Assembly: GCA_030737835.1 (NCBI GenBank)
Contig: JAUJYN010000023.1
Coordinates: 1,810,710-1,874,709 of the forward strand
Direction: 5' to 3'
DNA: 64,000 nucleotides
Source of the DNA: Acorus gramineus
Lineage: Eukaryota > Streptophyta > Magnoliopsida > Acorales > Acoraceae
Shown here piece by piece: positions 1 through 11,813 of the stretch (position 1 is the first letter of the stretch; the number at the start of each line of letters is the position of its first letter). The notes beneath the pieces were generated by a model that was not told the DNA's origin, did not search any database, and saw nothing but the letters and a program-made list of their open reading frames with translations. The translations under genes were made by a program, and so were the position numbers.

Positions 1-29
1 AGACAATGGAATCAGAAAAATTGTCCCAG

Positions 30-190
30 GCCAGGGGCGACTAAACCTGACTAGCCGCCTGCCACCAGACGGCTTAAATCAACTAGCCATCTCCCTACAG
101 GTGAATTCTACCAGTCCTTGGGCGGCTAAACACAACTAGCCGCCCCTCACTGGGCGGCTAAAAACAACTAGCCGCCCCTCACCTACTGCC
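30..190. repeat. Cluster of GGCGGCTA hairpin repeats
   Basis: Several short inverted repeats with arms close to GGGCGGCTA and TAGCCGCCC, separated by an A-rich spacer of about 8 nt, occur one after another. The clearest are near 119-146 and 151-178. The same hairpin recurs at 21372-21418 joined to 24765-24775, at about 25490-25680 and at about 26030-26100, always in pieces of host element J. Confidence 0.85.
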
Positions 191-1068
191 CACTCTACAC
201 TGTCAGTCCCATTGACAATCAACTCTTCAAACCTTTGAGACCTATTAGGAAAATTTCTTTCCAAAACCTGCATACACGCATTTCATACACATATACATTC
301 ATAAAACCTGTATAAATATGCTTCAAAAACAACTATATTTCAAAATCATGTGTTCACCCATAAATCGAACTTACAAAAGCCAAAATTTATTCACCCACAT
401 ACACATCCATCTGAATTAAAAGAACTCCATGTTAATCACACCAAACCATGCATGAAAAGAAATTATCCCATAAAAGAACATAAACATAAAAATTGTCTCC
501 AAAACATAAAATTATAAAAAAAAAAAAGGAAGAAGGGATATGTCCACTAAAAGCTCCAACTCCAAGTGTTTTGGGCCATAAATCATCAGAATAATCACAT
601 GAGCCAAAAGAAAAGAAAAAAAACCATAAATTCTTTTCATATATGCTATTCTTCTATCAAAAAGCCAAGACACTACAACTATACCTTTGTGTATCATCAT
701 CCGTGGGAGGCTGAGTAGGAGGAACGTCATACTTGGTGAGAAGGAGGAGGTGGCTGGTGAGAAGACTGGACTTCTGGAACATCTGGAGCGGCAGGAGTCT
801 CTTGAACTGAAGAAGCCGCCCTCACGTATATCCCATGACTCCGAGTCGCTGATGGTCGAGAAGCTTGACTAAAAGTAGCTCCGGTGGCTAGGGAGGTAGA
901 AACCGAGTGGTCAGGCTCAAGAGGAAGAAGGTCAAGATCCGCCTCTGTCGACCAATTTCCCCCTCGTGGTGGCCTCCCAGAGGTGGACTTGCTACATATC
1001 TCGATCCCTTCTCTCCAACCTTTGACGGAGACGACCCTCCACCCCTCTTGACTGATCCTTGACCGCCC
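190..1068. other. Non-coding flank downstream of the PMD pseudogene
   Basis: Positions about 240-690 are AT-rich with runs of A at 509-530 and no credible gene. Positions 690-1068 are more GC-rich and lie directly downstream of the PMD reading frame on the minus strand. They may be its decayed 3' part, but I see no recognisable domain. Confidence 0.5.
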
Positions 1069-1770
1069 TCAGCCTCTGCTCAAGCCCTTGGCCCTCTTCA
1101 CCTTCTTTGAGATCTCCACAAAAAGGTGGACGAGCATCGTGGCTCCCCAAGAAAAATTCCCCATGGTTTCCAGGTCCCTCATCAGCAGCAAAAAGTGCGA
1201 AGAGACCTTGTCCGAGGCAGTCGGGAAGAGGACCCTGCCAAAAAAGTAGAGGAAGAACCCTCTCAGCTCCCTCCGTGCCCTCTGCGGGCACGCGGCCGCC
1301 TCTCTCGCCTCGATCATCGACCTCCTCCTCTCATAACTGTCCACAAATTCGCCCTTTTGGCACTGCGTGAAGGAGCCGAGGCCATACCGCCTCGACAACT
1401 GGCTGAGTGAGATCCGGTTCAGAGTTCTCTCTCACTAGATGAACTCCCACTCTCTGATTGACTCTCGGAATAGTGCCCTATTGTCAGCACTGATCGCCGC
1501 AATCACTGCCTCTCCCGAGACTAGAAGGTCGATAATCTGCTGGACGTCCTCCAACGTCGGCATCATTGCGCCCGTAGGGAGAATGAAGGCGCAGCTCTCT
1601 AAGTCCCATCTCTCCGCCAACGCCTCAAGGTACGAGCGGTGAACGTGGAAAGGCTCGATCAAGAAGAAGGAGCGGAAGCCCGCCCAATCCACCAGGTCCA
1701 TCTCCCTCTGCCCCAAGGCGGAGTACCACCTCTTCGTCCCATGCCAGAGGGCCCGGATACGATTCGGTCG
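1069..1770 (-). pseudogene. Plant mobile domain (PMD) gene, exon 2, with two in-frame stops
   Basis: On the minus strand a splice acceptor with a pyrimidine tract (TTTCTTTTAG, AG at 1772-1771) opens an exon at 1770. It reads RPNRIRALWHGTKRWYS..., then GFRSFFLIEPFHV, LAERWDLESCAFILP and MMPTLEDVQQIIDLLV, the typical PMD core of the aminotransferase-like plant mobile family. Two consecutive stops (TAG TGA, 1437-1432) interrupt the frame. The same frame then continues with RISLSQLSRRYG and ends with GNFSWGATMLVHLF, also PMD-like, stopping at 1069. Phase 0 at the acceptor matches phase 0 at the donor of exon 1 (20468). PMD proteins occur in host MAIN/MAIL-type nuclear proteins and in transposable elements; the surroundings favour an element-carried copy. 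It is dead through the two stops and the large insertion in its intron. Confidence 0.7.
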
Positions 1771-2392
1771 CTAAAAGAAACAAAGAAAAAAAGGGTTAGT
1801 CTCTCAAGATAAACATTTCAAGAGGTAAGAATCCTAAATCTAAACAAGATTTTCATTTTGAGCCATGCTTAATACAACAATTACCACATGCAAAATAAAG
1901 TAAAAAGCATGAAGTATATGAGCCTAAAAGAAAATTCGGCCTCCCTCACTACAAAACCCTTTCTTATGATTTCACTCTTCCCTTTATCCCACCATGGTCG
2001 TCTATCATGTTCATACCTACTTCCTCTCATTACTATTCTATCACCTACCATAAGTACATACTTGTCATAGTAAAAGCACATAAAAATTGTCCCTCCCCTA
2101 AAAAACACATACAACACTTATATATATATAGACACCACCATGATCACCCTTCTAAAAACCCCATAGACTCACAAATGCATGTATACTTACCCCCTCTTAC
2201 CCCACCATGATTAAAAAACATATACCCCTACACCATAAGCATGCAAAGACCACTAATAAAATGATACATACAAAGCATGCTATACTCAAACTATTCCTTT
2301 CTTTTATTCCACCATGCCTACTCTTTCATATATATATATAGTAAAACAAATGAATAAAGGTTGCCCTTTTTTTATGCCATGCTCACCAAATC
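1771..2392 (-). other. Intron of the PMD gene, left part
   Basis: AT-rich sequence between the acceptor at 1771-1772 and the insertion point of element B; the rest of the intron is 20334-20467. It contains several CCCACCATG-like motifs (near 1988, 2201 and 2310) and a short TA run near 2328. No coding signal is visible. Intron status is inferred from matching phases and consensus splice sites. Confidence 0.55.
2388..2392. repeat. Left target-site duplication of element B (AAATC)
   Basis: The five bases AAATC precede the TGTTGTGCC end of B at 2393 and recur at 20329-20333 directly after its terminal GCGTGACA. This defines one integration event across 17.9 kb. Confidence 0.9.
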
Positions 2393-3821
2393 TGTTGTGC
2401 CTGTGTCATTTGGAGCTCTCTGATTGAAAATTTGGCTACATAAATTTTTTCTAAGTTATGTATTCCCGATTTGGTATTTGGATTTGATTTTGTTAAAATC
2501 CAAGATGAAGAGGTTTAAATATGATTTTATTATGAGATGTCCAGTTTTGAGTTAGCTTTTGCACAAAAGTGGAATTAGATCAACTGGATTCTTGTAGTAA
2601 AAGTTATGGGTATTTTACCAAGTATACCCCGGGGAGGAAAATTCTGGCAGCAGCCCTGTTCTATGTTTAGCTCTAATTTCGGAATAGCTGGAGAGATTAT
2701 TTGATCTTGGCATGAACATTAAAGTTGTAGATAATCTTCTTAGCTTTCCAACGGAATTGGAATTGTGCAATTCGGAGCTATATCGAGGAAGTTATGGCTG
2801 TTCCAGTGAAGCATGCGCAGAATTTCTAAGTCAGGGATGAAATGGTCATTTCCATCCCTCTTTAGATATTTATGTGTGCAAAAAATATCTTCTCTCTCTC
2901 TCTCTCCCTCTCACTTCCACGCCCATTTTCTTGCTCTCTCTTCCTCTCTCTCAAGCCCCCCCTAGGTGTTTGTGAAAATTCCCCAAAGAGAAGGAGATGG
3001 TGAAGGAAGAAGACGAGGGTTGTTCATGTGTTGTTGTTGTTGATCTTCTCTTCTCTCAAGCTCCCCCTTATGATCCTTCTCGAGGTTGAGGAGAGGCTGA
3101 AGGTGGTAATGTTGGGGGTGGCGGTTGAGGTGGTCGCGGGTGCGTCGAGGGCCCCCGAACCTCCCCCTTTCTTTTCCCCTCCCAAGGTAAGCCTTTCCCC
3201 TCTTTTCTTGGTTTTTATGGCTTAGGGATGGTTGGGAAGGTCATGCATGCTAGGTAGATGGGTTAGGGTGTGTGTGAGGGGTTCGGAAGGGTTAAAATTG
3301 GGTTAGGGTTGGCCAGGCGCGGGTTGGGAACGGTCTGCGCGCGTGCGCGCGCAGGCGGGCTCTTGCAGGAACAGGCGGGCGCGTGCACGCGAGCGTGCGG
3401 GTTCACGCGGAGTGGGCGCGCGGGTGCGCGCGCGAGTGGGGGTGCGTGCGAGTGCAGGCGGGTGCGCGCGAGCGTGCGCACGCGCGGGGCAGTGCGCCTG
3501 GGCGCGGGGCTGGGGACCAGTGCGCGCGCGTGCGTGCGTGTGCGTGCGTGCGTGTGCTGGGGCATGCGCGCGGCAGCGCATCTGGGCGCTCGGGCAGTGC
3601 GCCGAGTGTGCTGGGGCGCGTGCGTGCGGCGCATTCGTGCGTGCGCGTGCGGGGGGCCATGCGTGTGGCTGCTCGAGGGTTCGAGTAGGTGTCGGGGCAC
3701 TCGAACTCGTGTGCGTACGTGCGTGCGCGCATGCGTACGAGTCCGTATGCATGCTTGTCCGAGTATTTGGTATTTCTAATGATTTCTATGTGTAAATTGT
3801 GTGGTTACTCACCAAGTTGGA
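2393..3821 (+). repeat. Element B 5' LTR, part 1
   Basis: Matches 16769-18171 in the 3' LTR nearly base for base at the start. It contains a CT microsatellite at about 2890-2920, a leader with CTCCCAAG|GTAAGC (candidate splice donor near 3187) and then the CpG-rich segment. It is broken at TTGGA (3817-3821) by element A and resumes at 12142. Confidence 0.9.
3330..3745. repeat. CpG-rich alternating purine/pyrimidine tract in the B 5' LTR
   Basis: Dominated by GCGCGTGCGTGCG-type runs with almost no A/T bases. Equivalent tracts sit at the same place in the other LTRs: 5190-5600, 10837-11050, 17730-18100, 22180-23030, 28700-29190, 34310-34690, 36500-37470, 41850-42200, 49500-50130 and 57400-58130. 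Their lengths vary from about 0.35 to 1 kb. Open reading frames here are compositional artefacts. Confidence 0.85.
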
Positions 3822-6480
3822 TGTCACGCCCCAGGGCGGCCGTCCCAGGGACGCGGCAATGGTATATATGATATCAGCAGTCTAAACAGGAGGTTAATAA
3901 TATACTCTAAGCAACAACAACAATGACAACACAGACAACAATGAGGCTGACATAATATATACACAAATAGCGGAAGCTAAAAGACTGAGTCTGTAATTCA
4001 AAAGACATATTACAGACCCGATACATAATCAACTGTCCTGTGAGAGCCAATATATACAATGACATCCAAATGTAATACAAACGTGTGCCTAAGCACGGAA
4101 TACAATACATACAATAAAAAGGAGGATGCTGAATGGCCTCTCACACTCAGAGCGTGACACTGATCCGCTACTGCTGATGCGCCTCGGGAGCTCCTCCTTC
4201 AAATCCGACTCAGATATAACTGGAGAAAAATATATGCGAGGGGTGAGCCACACGCTCAGTGAATAGCACAACCAATGCATCACAATTCATATTAACCTTA
4301 CACAATTCATAGCCTCTAAGTAGCAGTAACTACACAATCCAGTGGGTCGCTACATCGCTGACCCACCACACCCTCACCCTCACCCTCAAGCTAGTGACAT
4401 GGTCTTTTGGGACTGACTAGGTTGTTAATCACCCTTGGTCCACCGATAGCCTCTCCTCCACTCCGTAGCTCGCCTGGTCTACTCCCACGATTCAGCACAG
4501 TCCGAAACACAATCAGGAGGTACCTACTAATGGGAGCTCTCTGTCAGGACGGCCTGTCTAACGCTGAGGAGTCCCTACACGGATCCAACGAAGGGAAGAG
4601 AAACAGCCTACCCACACGGATACGATCCACTTGGATCCACCGACACCGATTGCAACTCTACTAATGTCATGAATTCTTCAGAATTCCTCCAGGGCGCATA
4701 ACTAAGATGCGGGGAAGCATATATTATAACCACAAGGTTATAATATTCTCTAAGGCATGCTAATTACAAAACTCACATTTGATTTAAATTAATTAAACTA
4801 AATGGGACGCATGCATAGGTCGAGGCTTCCCTAAATTGAAAACATGGTATTAGGATGCTTGGGCCTTTACACATATCATAAGGGTGCATATCCCTAACAT
4901 GCAAGGCCTAGGGTGGCATGGATACTACATAATAATCATGCATGCATAGTTTACAATTAATACTATCTAATATGCAATTATGGTGCCCCAGGGGAGGGCA
5001 ATGCACGCCTACGTGCATCGAACGCCTCCCAACTGGGTTGGATTGTCCCACTCACCAATACCCGGGTCGTCGCGTGATCGCCCGTCGAGATCTGCAAGAC
5101 ATGGGAATCAAAATGGTGAGTAAAATACACAAATACGCAAGAAATACGATAGAAATACCCAACACTAGGACAAGCATGCATACGGGCCCGTACGCACGCG
5201 AGTCCGAGTGCCCCGACACACTCCCGCACCGCCGGGCAGCCATGCGCACGGCCACCCGCACGCACACGCACGGGTGCGCACGCACGCACGCACACCCGCG
5301 CCCCGGGCGCACTGCCGCGCCCCTGCCCGCACGCCCAGACATGCCGCACGCTCGCGCGCCCACGCGCACCGCGCATCCAGCCCCAGGTGCACCCGCGCGC
5401 ACTACGCCCCAGCGCAGCACCTCGCGCGCACACCCGCACGCACCGCGCGCACTGCGCTACCCGCGCAGCACACACCGCGCGCACGCCCGCGCGTCTGCGC
5501 GCACTCGCCCAGTGCCCCCGACTGCGCGCGCCTGCTCTGCCTGCGCGCGCAGACTCGCGCGCACGGGCGCGGATGACCCCGCACGCGCGCCCGAGCCAAC
5601 CCCACCACCTCCCTCAGCCCTCCCACACCCCAAACACCTATGCAACCCTTGCACATCATAAAAACACATCCTAATCAAGCATCTACACAAGAAAAGGGGG
5701 GAAGAAAGCTTACCCAAGGGAGGAAAGGAAAGGAGAGAACTTCGGGTGCTCTTTGCGCACCGATTCGCCACCACCACCAAGCCCTCTTCTCAGCCTAAAA
5801 GGGGCTGAAAACAGAGGAGAAAAGGAGGTAAGAGAGGAGGTTACATAAGGGGAAATCAAAACCGAGACCATGGAAGGATAGATCGGGTCCTTACCAAGCT
5901 TTTCTCCTTCTAGGGCTTTTCTTTTTAACCACCCTAGCTAGATCAAAAGTGGGAAATAAAGAGAGGGATGGGAGAGCTTTTGAGAGCTTGAAAGAGAAGA
6001 TGAATAGGGGGGGATACTATTCTTGGGCGTGGACTTCTTTTAAGGCACACACACACCTCACACACTCACCACTTACACTTAGAACTAATTAGGTTTAGCT
6101 AGGTTTAGTTAGGTTAGTTAGGTGAACTTTGAGTTGGGTCAACCTAACCACACTAGAAAACAAAAGGTTTGGACCAAGTCAAGGGTCAACATTGACCAAG
6201 TCAAGTCTCCCAATGACTTTTCGCTTGGTCAAAACCCGGATACGATTCGGAATTGCAAAATTCTGAAACGTTACCGGAATTTGATGAAATTTTCGTGAGT
6301 GGCTTGAAATGGCACCAGGACACATAATGTGCAGTTAGATTTTCAATCGGAGACCTTAGGCTCAGGATGATAGCTAAAAGTCCAAAATTTTAGCGGTTCC
6401 GATCGAAAAAAAGAAAAAGTTGAAAACTGCCAGAATGCTCCAATGGTGACCAGAAGGCTAAAAGTGACACATATATAACA
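3822..6480 (-). repeat. Element A 3' LTR
   Basis: On the plus strand it runs from TGTCACGCC at 3822 to ATATATAACA at 6480, that is TGTTATATATG...GGGCGTGACA on its own strand. It includes the CpG-rich tract at 5190-5600 and the candidate exon 2 (about 5056-5091, reading DLDGRSRDDPGI). The exon 3 equivalent, about 4167-4218, has one base missing so the usual stop is out of frame. It is closest to the outer solo LTR at 32971 and the LTRs of D. Confidence 0.9.
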
Positions 6481-6494
6481 TTCTTCCCCCCTTA
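6481..6494 (-). other. Element A polypurine tract
   Basis: The complement of TTCTTCCCCCCTTA lies directly inside the 3' LTR, where plus-strand DNA synthesis would be primed. The same tract adjoins the 3' LTRs of D (42759) and E (56641). Confidence 0.85.
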
Positions 6495-6528
6495 GGAAAT
6501 TTTGTCCTCAAAATAAATACAAAAACAT

Positions 6529-7197
6529 CTAGGAAGGGAAAAGATGCAGATACGCGTCACGCATGGCGTCCTCGAGCTCCCAAGTGGACTCGGCACCGGA
6601 ACGGTGCTGCCATCGCACCTTGACCAGATGGACGGTCTTGGTGCGGAGCCTCTTCTCGCGCCGGTCCAGGATCTCAATCGGCTGCTCCACGAATGACAAG
6701 TCCGGCTCGAAGACGAGCGGCTCGAACGGGATGACGTGAGCAGGATCGTGGACGTAACGCCTCAGCTGTGAGACATGGAAGACGTCATGGGCCTGAGCCA
6801 GCTGTGGGGGCAGAGCTATGCGATAGGCCACCTCCCCAACTCGCTCGAGGATGAGGAACGGCCCAATGAAACGCGGGCTCAGCTTGCCCCACACACCGAA
6901 ACGGAACATGCCATTCATCGGGGACACCTTCAGGAAGACATGGTCACCAACCTCGAAAACGTGCTCACGGCAACGACGGTCGGCGTAGCTCTTCTGACGG
7001 CTCTGAGCGACTCGGATACGCTCGCGAATCGTCTTGACCATCTCTGAGGTCTGGTGGATGATCTCTGGTCCCTCCAACTGGCGCTCTTCGATCTCGTCCC
7101 AACACAAGGGGGACCTGCAGCTGCGGCCATAGAGCGCCTCGTATGGAGCCATCCTGATACTCGAGTGGTAGCTGTTGTTGTAGGCAAACTCCACCAA
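6529..7197 (-). pseudogene. Element A integrase C-terminal half with chromodomain-like tail
   Basis: This 222-residue open segment starts at [17 protein letters not shown], the part of integrase just after the catalytic glutamate. It continues through the GPY/F-like stretch ([22 protein letters not shown]) and ends in a chromodomain-like tail ([19 protein letters not shown]...MRDAYLHLF). Chromoviral chromodomains steer integration toward modified chromatin. It is out of register with the upstream integrase piece (7243-8220), separated by a stop and a frameshift around 7200-7245. The matching region of E (up to 56605) is in frame with the rest of its integrase, which shows what is broken here. 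The clade assignment (Tekay/Del-like) rests on tail sequence and long LTRs. Confidence 0.85.
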
Positions 7198-7242
7198 CGG
7201 AAGATGCCTCTCCCAACTGCCGCCAAAATCGAGAACGCAAGC

Positions 7243-8220
7243 TCACAGCATGTCCTCCAGGGTCTGAATCATCCTCTCCGACTGGCCGTCCATCTGCGGA
7301 TGAAACGCTGTACTGAAGTGGAGGTTCGTACCAAGGGCGTGCTGAAGGCTACGCCAGAACCTCGAAGTAAATCGCGCGTCTCGATCAGAAATGATGCTGA
7401 CGGGAGTGCCATGGAGACGAACAATCTCGGAGACAAACAACTGCGCCAGGGTGTCCAGAGAATCGGTGAGTCGGATGGGGAGGAAATGAGCGGACTTCAT
7501 CAGTCGGTCGACGATTACCCAGATGGCATCGCGACCCGAACGTGACCTCGGCAAACCCGAAACGAAGTCCATGGTGATCTGCTCCCACTTCCACTGAGGA
7601 ATCTCAATGGACTGCAGCTTCCCCGCAGGACGCTGATGCTCCGACTTCACCTGCTGGCATACCAAGCAACGGGCAACGAAACGGGCAATATCCGTCTTCA
7701 TCCCGCGCCACCAGTAGCCACGATGAAGGCCCCTGTACATCTTCGTGCCACCAGGATGCACTGTGTACCTCGAACGATGGGCCTCGTCCAAGATCTTCTG
7801 CTTCAGCTCTGCGTCGTCAGGAATGCATACTCGGCCTCTGAACCGCAGGATCCCGTCCCCGCGAATCTGGTAGTCCGGACGCTCACCCCGGGCGACGCCT
7901 TCAGAGAGGACTAGAAAGTGAGGATCCTTCCCCTGAGCCGTGCGGATCTCGTCGAGAAGAACGGGCTGCACCACTAGCCTAGCCAAAAAGCCACCCGCAG
8001 GAGTCTCTCGAACGCTGATCCAGCAAGCGGCCTCCTCCAGAAGCCTCCAACGACGTACAGCCATGTGGGCGGCCATGCCCAAGGGCTGCCTGCTGAGAGC
8101 ATCCGCCACGACATTCGCCTTACCCAGATGGTAAGCGATGTCACAATCATAGTCCTTCAGGAACTCGACCCAACGTCTCTGACGCATGTTGAGCTCCTGC
8201 TGGGACTGCAAATATGTCAA
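7243..8220 (-). pseudogene. Element A integrase, N-terminal and catalytic part
   Basis: 325 residues. The start overlaps the end of RNase H ([15 protein letters not shown], then ADALSR). The zinc-binding HHCC motif follows as [11 protein letters not shown]...CLVCQQVK, then the catalytic core with Asp in [10 protein letters not shown], Asp in [10 protein letters not shown] and Glu in DGQSERMIQ. It ends at a stop directly after LEDML. Integrase joins the cDNA ends to target DNA in the nucleus. All three DDE residues are present, but the polypeptide is severed from its C-terminus, so it would be non-functional alone. Confidence 0.85.
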
Positions 8221-8702
8221 GCTCTTATGATCAGTAAAGAGCTCAACTCCTCACCATAGAGGTAGTGCCTCCACATCTTCAGCGCAAAGATGATCGCGGC
8301 CAACTCTAAGTCGTGGGTGGGGTAATTCTGCTCATGGGGCTTCAACTGACGCGACGCGTAAACCACAACCTTACCATGCTGCATCAGGACGCAACCCACA
8401 CCCAACCGCGATGCATCGGAATAAACTGCAAACCCACAACTCCAGACGGAAGGGTAATAACTGGCGCTGAGGTGAGCCTTCGCTTCAACTCTAGGAAGCT
8501 CTCCTCGCAAGACGGGGACCACTCGAACCGGACATCCTTCCGAGTGAGGCGGGTAAGAGGTACAGCTACTTCGAGAAACCCTTAACAAACCTCCTGTAAT
8601 AACCCGCCAAGCCCAGGAAGCTCCGAATCTCTGTGGGGTTCGACGGTCGACGCCAATTCGACACGACGAGCGTCTTGTCTGGGTCCACAGATATGCCCTC
8701 AC
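8217..8702 (-). pseudogene. Element A RNase H fragment
   Basis: The recognisable part, from about residue 90, reads [42 protein letters not shown] and [15 protein letters not shown]. It carries the first two acidic residues of the Ty3/gypsy RNase H active site. The last Asp motif (FTDHKS in E) is destroyed by a frameshift that gives LSSLLIIRA. The first 90 residues are an out-of-frame reading of the RT connection region. Confidence 0.8.
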
Positions 8703-9660
8703 CGGAAATCACATGGCCCAAAAACGCCATCCGCTCCAACCAAAACTCGCACTTACTGAACTTGGCGAACAACTGATGTCGGGCCAAAGTCTCCAAGACA
8801 GTGCGGAGATGGTGAGCGTGCTCCTCAAGACTCCTCGAGTACACCAGAATGTCATCGATGAAGACTACTACGAAGGAGTCGAGGAAGGGCCGAAACACCC
8901 GGTTCATCAGATCCATGAAGGCTCCCGGCGCATTCGTCAACCCAAACGGCAGTACTCTGAACTCGTAGTGCCCATAACGGGTACGAAAGGCCGTCTTTGG
9001 AATGTCTGACTCCCGGATCTTCAGCTGATAGTAGCCCGAACGGAGATCGATCTTAGAAAAGACTCGCGCTCCCTGGAGCTGGTCAAACAGATCGTCAATC
9101 CGTGGCAAGGGATACTTATTCTTTACGGTCCGCTTGTTCAGCTGCCTGTAATCAATACAAAGCCGCAGCGAACCGTCCTTCTTCCGGACGAACAGAACAG
9201 GGGCTCCCCACGGAGAAACACTCGGACGTGCGAAGCCCTTCTCTAGCAACTCCTCCAACTGCTCCTTGAGCACCTTCAGCTCTGTAGGGGCAATCCGGTA
9301 CGGAGCTCTCGAAATCGGCTCGGTCCGTGGAATCAGATTTATCTCAAACTCGATCGCGCGATTCAGCGGTAGCCCCGGAAGATCATCGGGGAAAACCTCG
9401 GGATACTCTACCACGACTGGAGTCTGACTGATATCTACCCGCAGCGGTGCGTCCTCCTGAGCAATGTACGCCAGAAAGCCCTCGCATCCTCCCTGAAGGA
9501 GTCTCCACGCCTGGATGGACGACACGAACCCAGAGGGCTTGGTCACGATCGCCCACGAACTGGAAGGACCTCCGACCCGGAAGGTGGAAAGACACCGACT
9601 TGGCAAAACAGTCGATGCTGGCGTGACTAGCTGAAAGCCAATCCATTCCCAGGATGGCAT
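8566..9660 (-). pseudogene. Element A reverse transcriptase
   Basis: From about residue 85 this reads [15 protein letters not shown], the linker into RT. The RT domain follows in order: [63 protein letters not shown], then the catalytic FIDDILVYS and the thumb [20 protein letters not shown]. It stops after [13 protein letters not shown] in place of YVDD is normal for plant Ty3/gypsy. The domain itself is intact, but it is cut off from RNase H by a frameshift near 8570-8590 and from protease by frameshifts around 9400-9560. Confidence 0.88.
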
Positions 9661-10097
9661 CGAAGTCCGTCATGGCGAGCTCCACCAACTCCACTGGAAA
9701 CTCATGCTCCGCAACCACCACGGTACACCCTCGGTACACAGAACGGAGGACGGGCAATGATATCTCCAGGATAACATCAAGAGGGGCGGACGCCACGCCC
9801 ATCCGTCTCGCAAAAGCGGGAGACACGAACGAGTGCGTGGCTCCGGAATCAAATAACACATATGCAGGGAGCTGGGAGATCTGAACAATACCTCGGACCA
9901 TGCTACCCGAAGCCTGCGCCTCCTTAGACCGAAAGTGCTGCAACTCTGCCCTGAACAAACTACGGCTGAGGAGCAGGGGCACGCCTCGCAGGCTGCACTG
10001 GCTGCCTCCTCTGGTCAACACGGCCACCCTGTGGCTGCTGCTGCTGACGCTGAGGCTGCTGCTGCTGGCGCTGAGGCTGCTGCTGCTATAGCTGCTG
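9383..10097 (-). pseudogene. Element A aspartic protease region
   Basis: The reading frame passes an S-rich out-of-frame stretch and then shows AYVLFDSGATHSFVSPAFAR, the retropepsin active-site loop, followed by [20 protein letters not shown] and the flap-proximal [16 protein letters not shown]. It then shifts out of frame. A deletion of about 12 nt compared with D and E removes the GDRI segment after ISLPV. Protease would cut the polyprotein; here it is separated from both gag and RT. Confidence 0.8.
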
Positions 10098-10836
10098 CTA
10101 TAACTGTTGCTGCTGCTGCGGAGGTAGCACGCAGGGTCGGCCAACATCAGGGCAATTATATAAAATATGCCCAATGCGCTGACAATGGTAACAGCGCCGC
10201 GTCTCTGGTCGCCTGGACTGGACTGGTACTGCCGTAATGGGCGCTGGACCTCGCACTAGCACCACATCAACTGGAATAGCGGCAGCCGCTGACTGATCAA
10301 AGCAGGGCCACTTCTTCTTGCGATGTCCTTGGTCCTGGCTCCTGGAAGGTCTCTGGTCTACAGAAGGGGTCGGAATCCCCATGGAGGCCCCGAGGTCTCG
10401 CTCGACTGTCTTCGCCCGAGACACCAAGTCCGAGTACCTCGTGAATGCCTGTGAAGAGACATGCACCCGAATGGTGCTGATGAGACCCATCTCAAAGCGA
10501 CGACACCGCGTCTCCTCATCCATCACCAAGGCTGGGGCGAACCTGGAAAGCCTCGTGAAGCGTGTGGAGTAGTCCGCGACTGACATGGAGCCCTGCGTCA
10601 GCTGCTCAAACTCCCACATCACGATCTGGCGCGTCGAAAACGGGAAGTACTCCTCCAGGAAATACCTCCGAAACCCCGCCCATAGAAGTCGCTCCACTCC
10701 CTCGGGAATGTCCACCGATCGGGTAGCCCACCAGTCTGCGGCGCTACCCTTCAGCATGAAGGTGGCCAGGGAGACACGCTGGCGATCGGTGCAGTGCATG
10801 GTCGAGAAGATCTTGTCCACCTCCATCAACCAGTTT
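10098..10836 (-). pseudogene. Element A gag, N-terminally deleted
   Basis: The gag sequence begins abruptly at NWLMEVDKIFSTMHC, which corresponds to about 150 residues into gag of D and E. It contains the retrotransposon gag core (VSLATFMLKGSAADWW, FRRYFLEEYFP, DYSTRFTRLSRFAP) and the CCHC zinc knuckle CYHCQRIGHILYNC, then a poly-Q stretch and a stop. Upstream of 10836 the sequence switches to CpG-rich LTR sequence that matches about 37250-37320 of the inner solo LTR, so the gag start was removed by deletion. Confidence 0.85.
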
Positions 10837-11813
10837 GCTCGCGCGCCCAGCAAACTGGTGCACCTGCTCCCAGCCTACCCAGCTAGCCAGCGCTCAGCAC
10901 CCCCGCTCGCCCAGCACGCCCAACGCCTGCAGCACCACCCGAGCGCACGCCGCGCGCACACCTGCGCGCACGCACCCGCGCGCCCGGCCACCTGGTGCCC
11001 CACGCTGCTGCGCCTGCTGCCAGCGCTCCCGGGACAGCCACCCCACCTACCCGAGCAGCCTAGCTCCCCTACCCTAGCACCCACTCACCACCACCGGCCA
11101 CTCACGTCCTCCGACGACCACCCCAGCCCTCCGACGGCCACCCACCGCCTCCGACCACCACCCAACCCCATTTCCCACCTCCTAACATCCATCTAAACAA
11201 GAAAAGAGGGGAAAATAGGGCTTACCAAGAGAGGAAGGGAAGTCCGGACGCTCTCCGCGCGCCGAAACCTTTCCCCAAGGGCTTCCACCGCCCGGATCTC
11301 ACTCGGCCTTCGAAACAGCCCCGATCAGAGGAGAAGAGAGGGTGGATGGGGAGGCTAGGATCGCCGGAATCGAGATTTAAAGACACCGGGGTGTAGATCG
11401 GGACCCGATCTACACTTCTTGTGCTTTAGGTTTTAAGCTTTGAGGGCTCTAAGGGCTTCAAATGGGAGAAAAAGAGAGAGGGAGGAGAGAGAGAGATTTG
11501 GTAGGGATGATGAATAGTGACATAAGATATTTTCTCACCCACTATTTATACCAAGTCACTTAAAAACCCAGATACGCCCCGGAACTACGAAATTTCGGGA
11601 ACGTTACCGGAATTCGATGAAATTTTCGTGAGAGGCCTCAAGTGGCACCAGGACACCAAATATGCAGTCAGATTTCCAATCGGAGTCCTCTAACTCAGGA
11701 CGATAGCAAACAGTCCAAAAATTAGCGGTTCCGATCGAAAACCCTAAAAATTTTAAAAACTGCCAGGACGCTCCAACGGTTACCAGCAGGCTAAAAGTGA
11801 CACAAGTATAACA
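10837..11813 (-). repeat. Truncated LTR of the TGTTATATATG family inside the A 5' LTR
   Basis: Its right end (AAGTATAACA at 11813) is an LTR terminus. The next bases, AACCACACTAG, continue the A LTR. Its body resembles the solo LTRs at 21421 and 34821 (pyrimidine leader, the leader palindrome at 11391-11415, candidate donor near 11225), not A's own 3' LTR, so it inserted into the A 5' LTR. Its U5 half is deleted up to the junction with gag at 10836/10837. Confidence 0.75.

Noticed and set aside
30..190. CRISPR-like array of TAGCCGCC repeats
   Set aside because: The repeats are short imperfect hairpins with irregular spacing in a plant retrotransposon context. There are no regular spacers and no cas genes.
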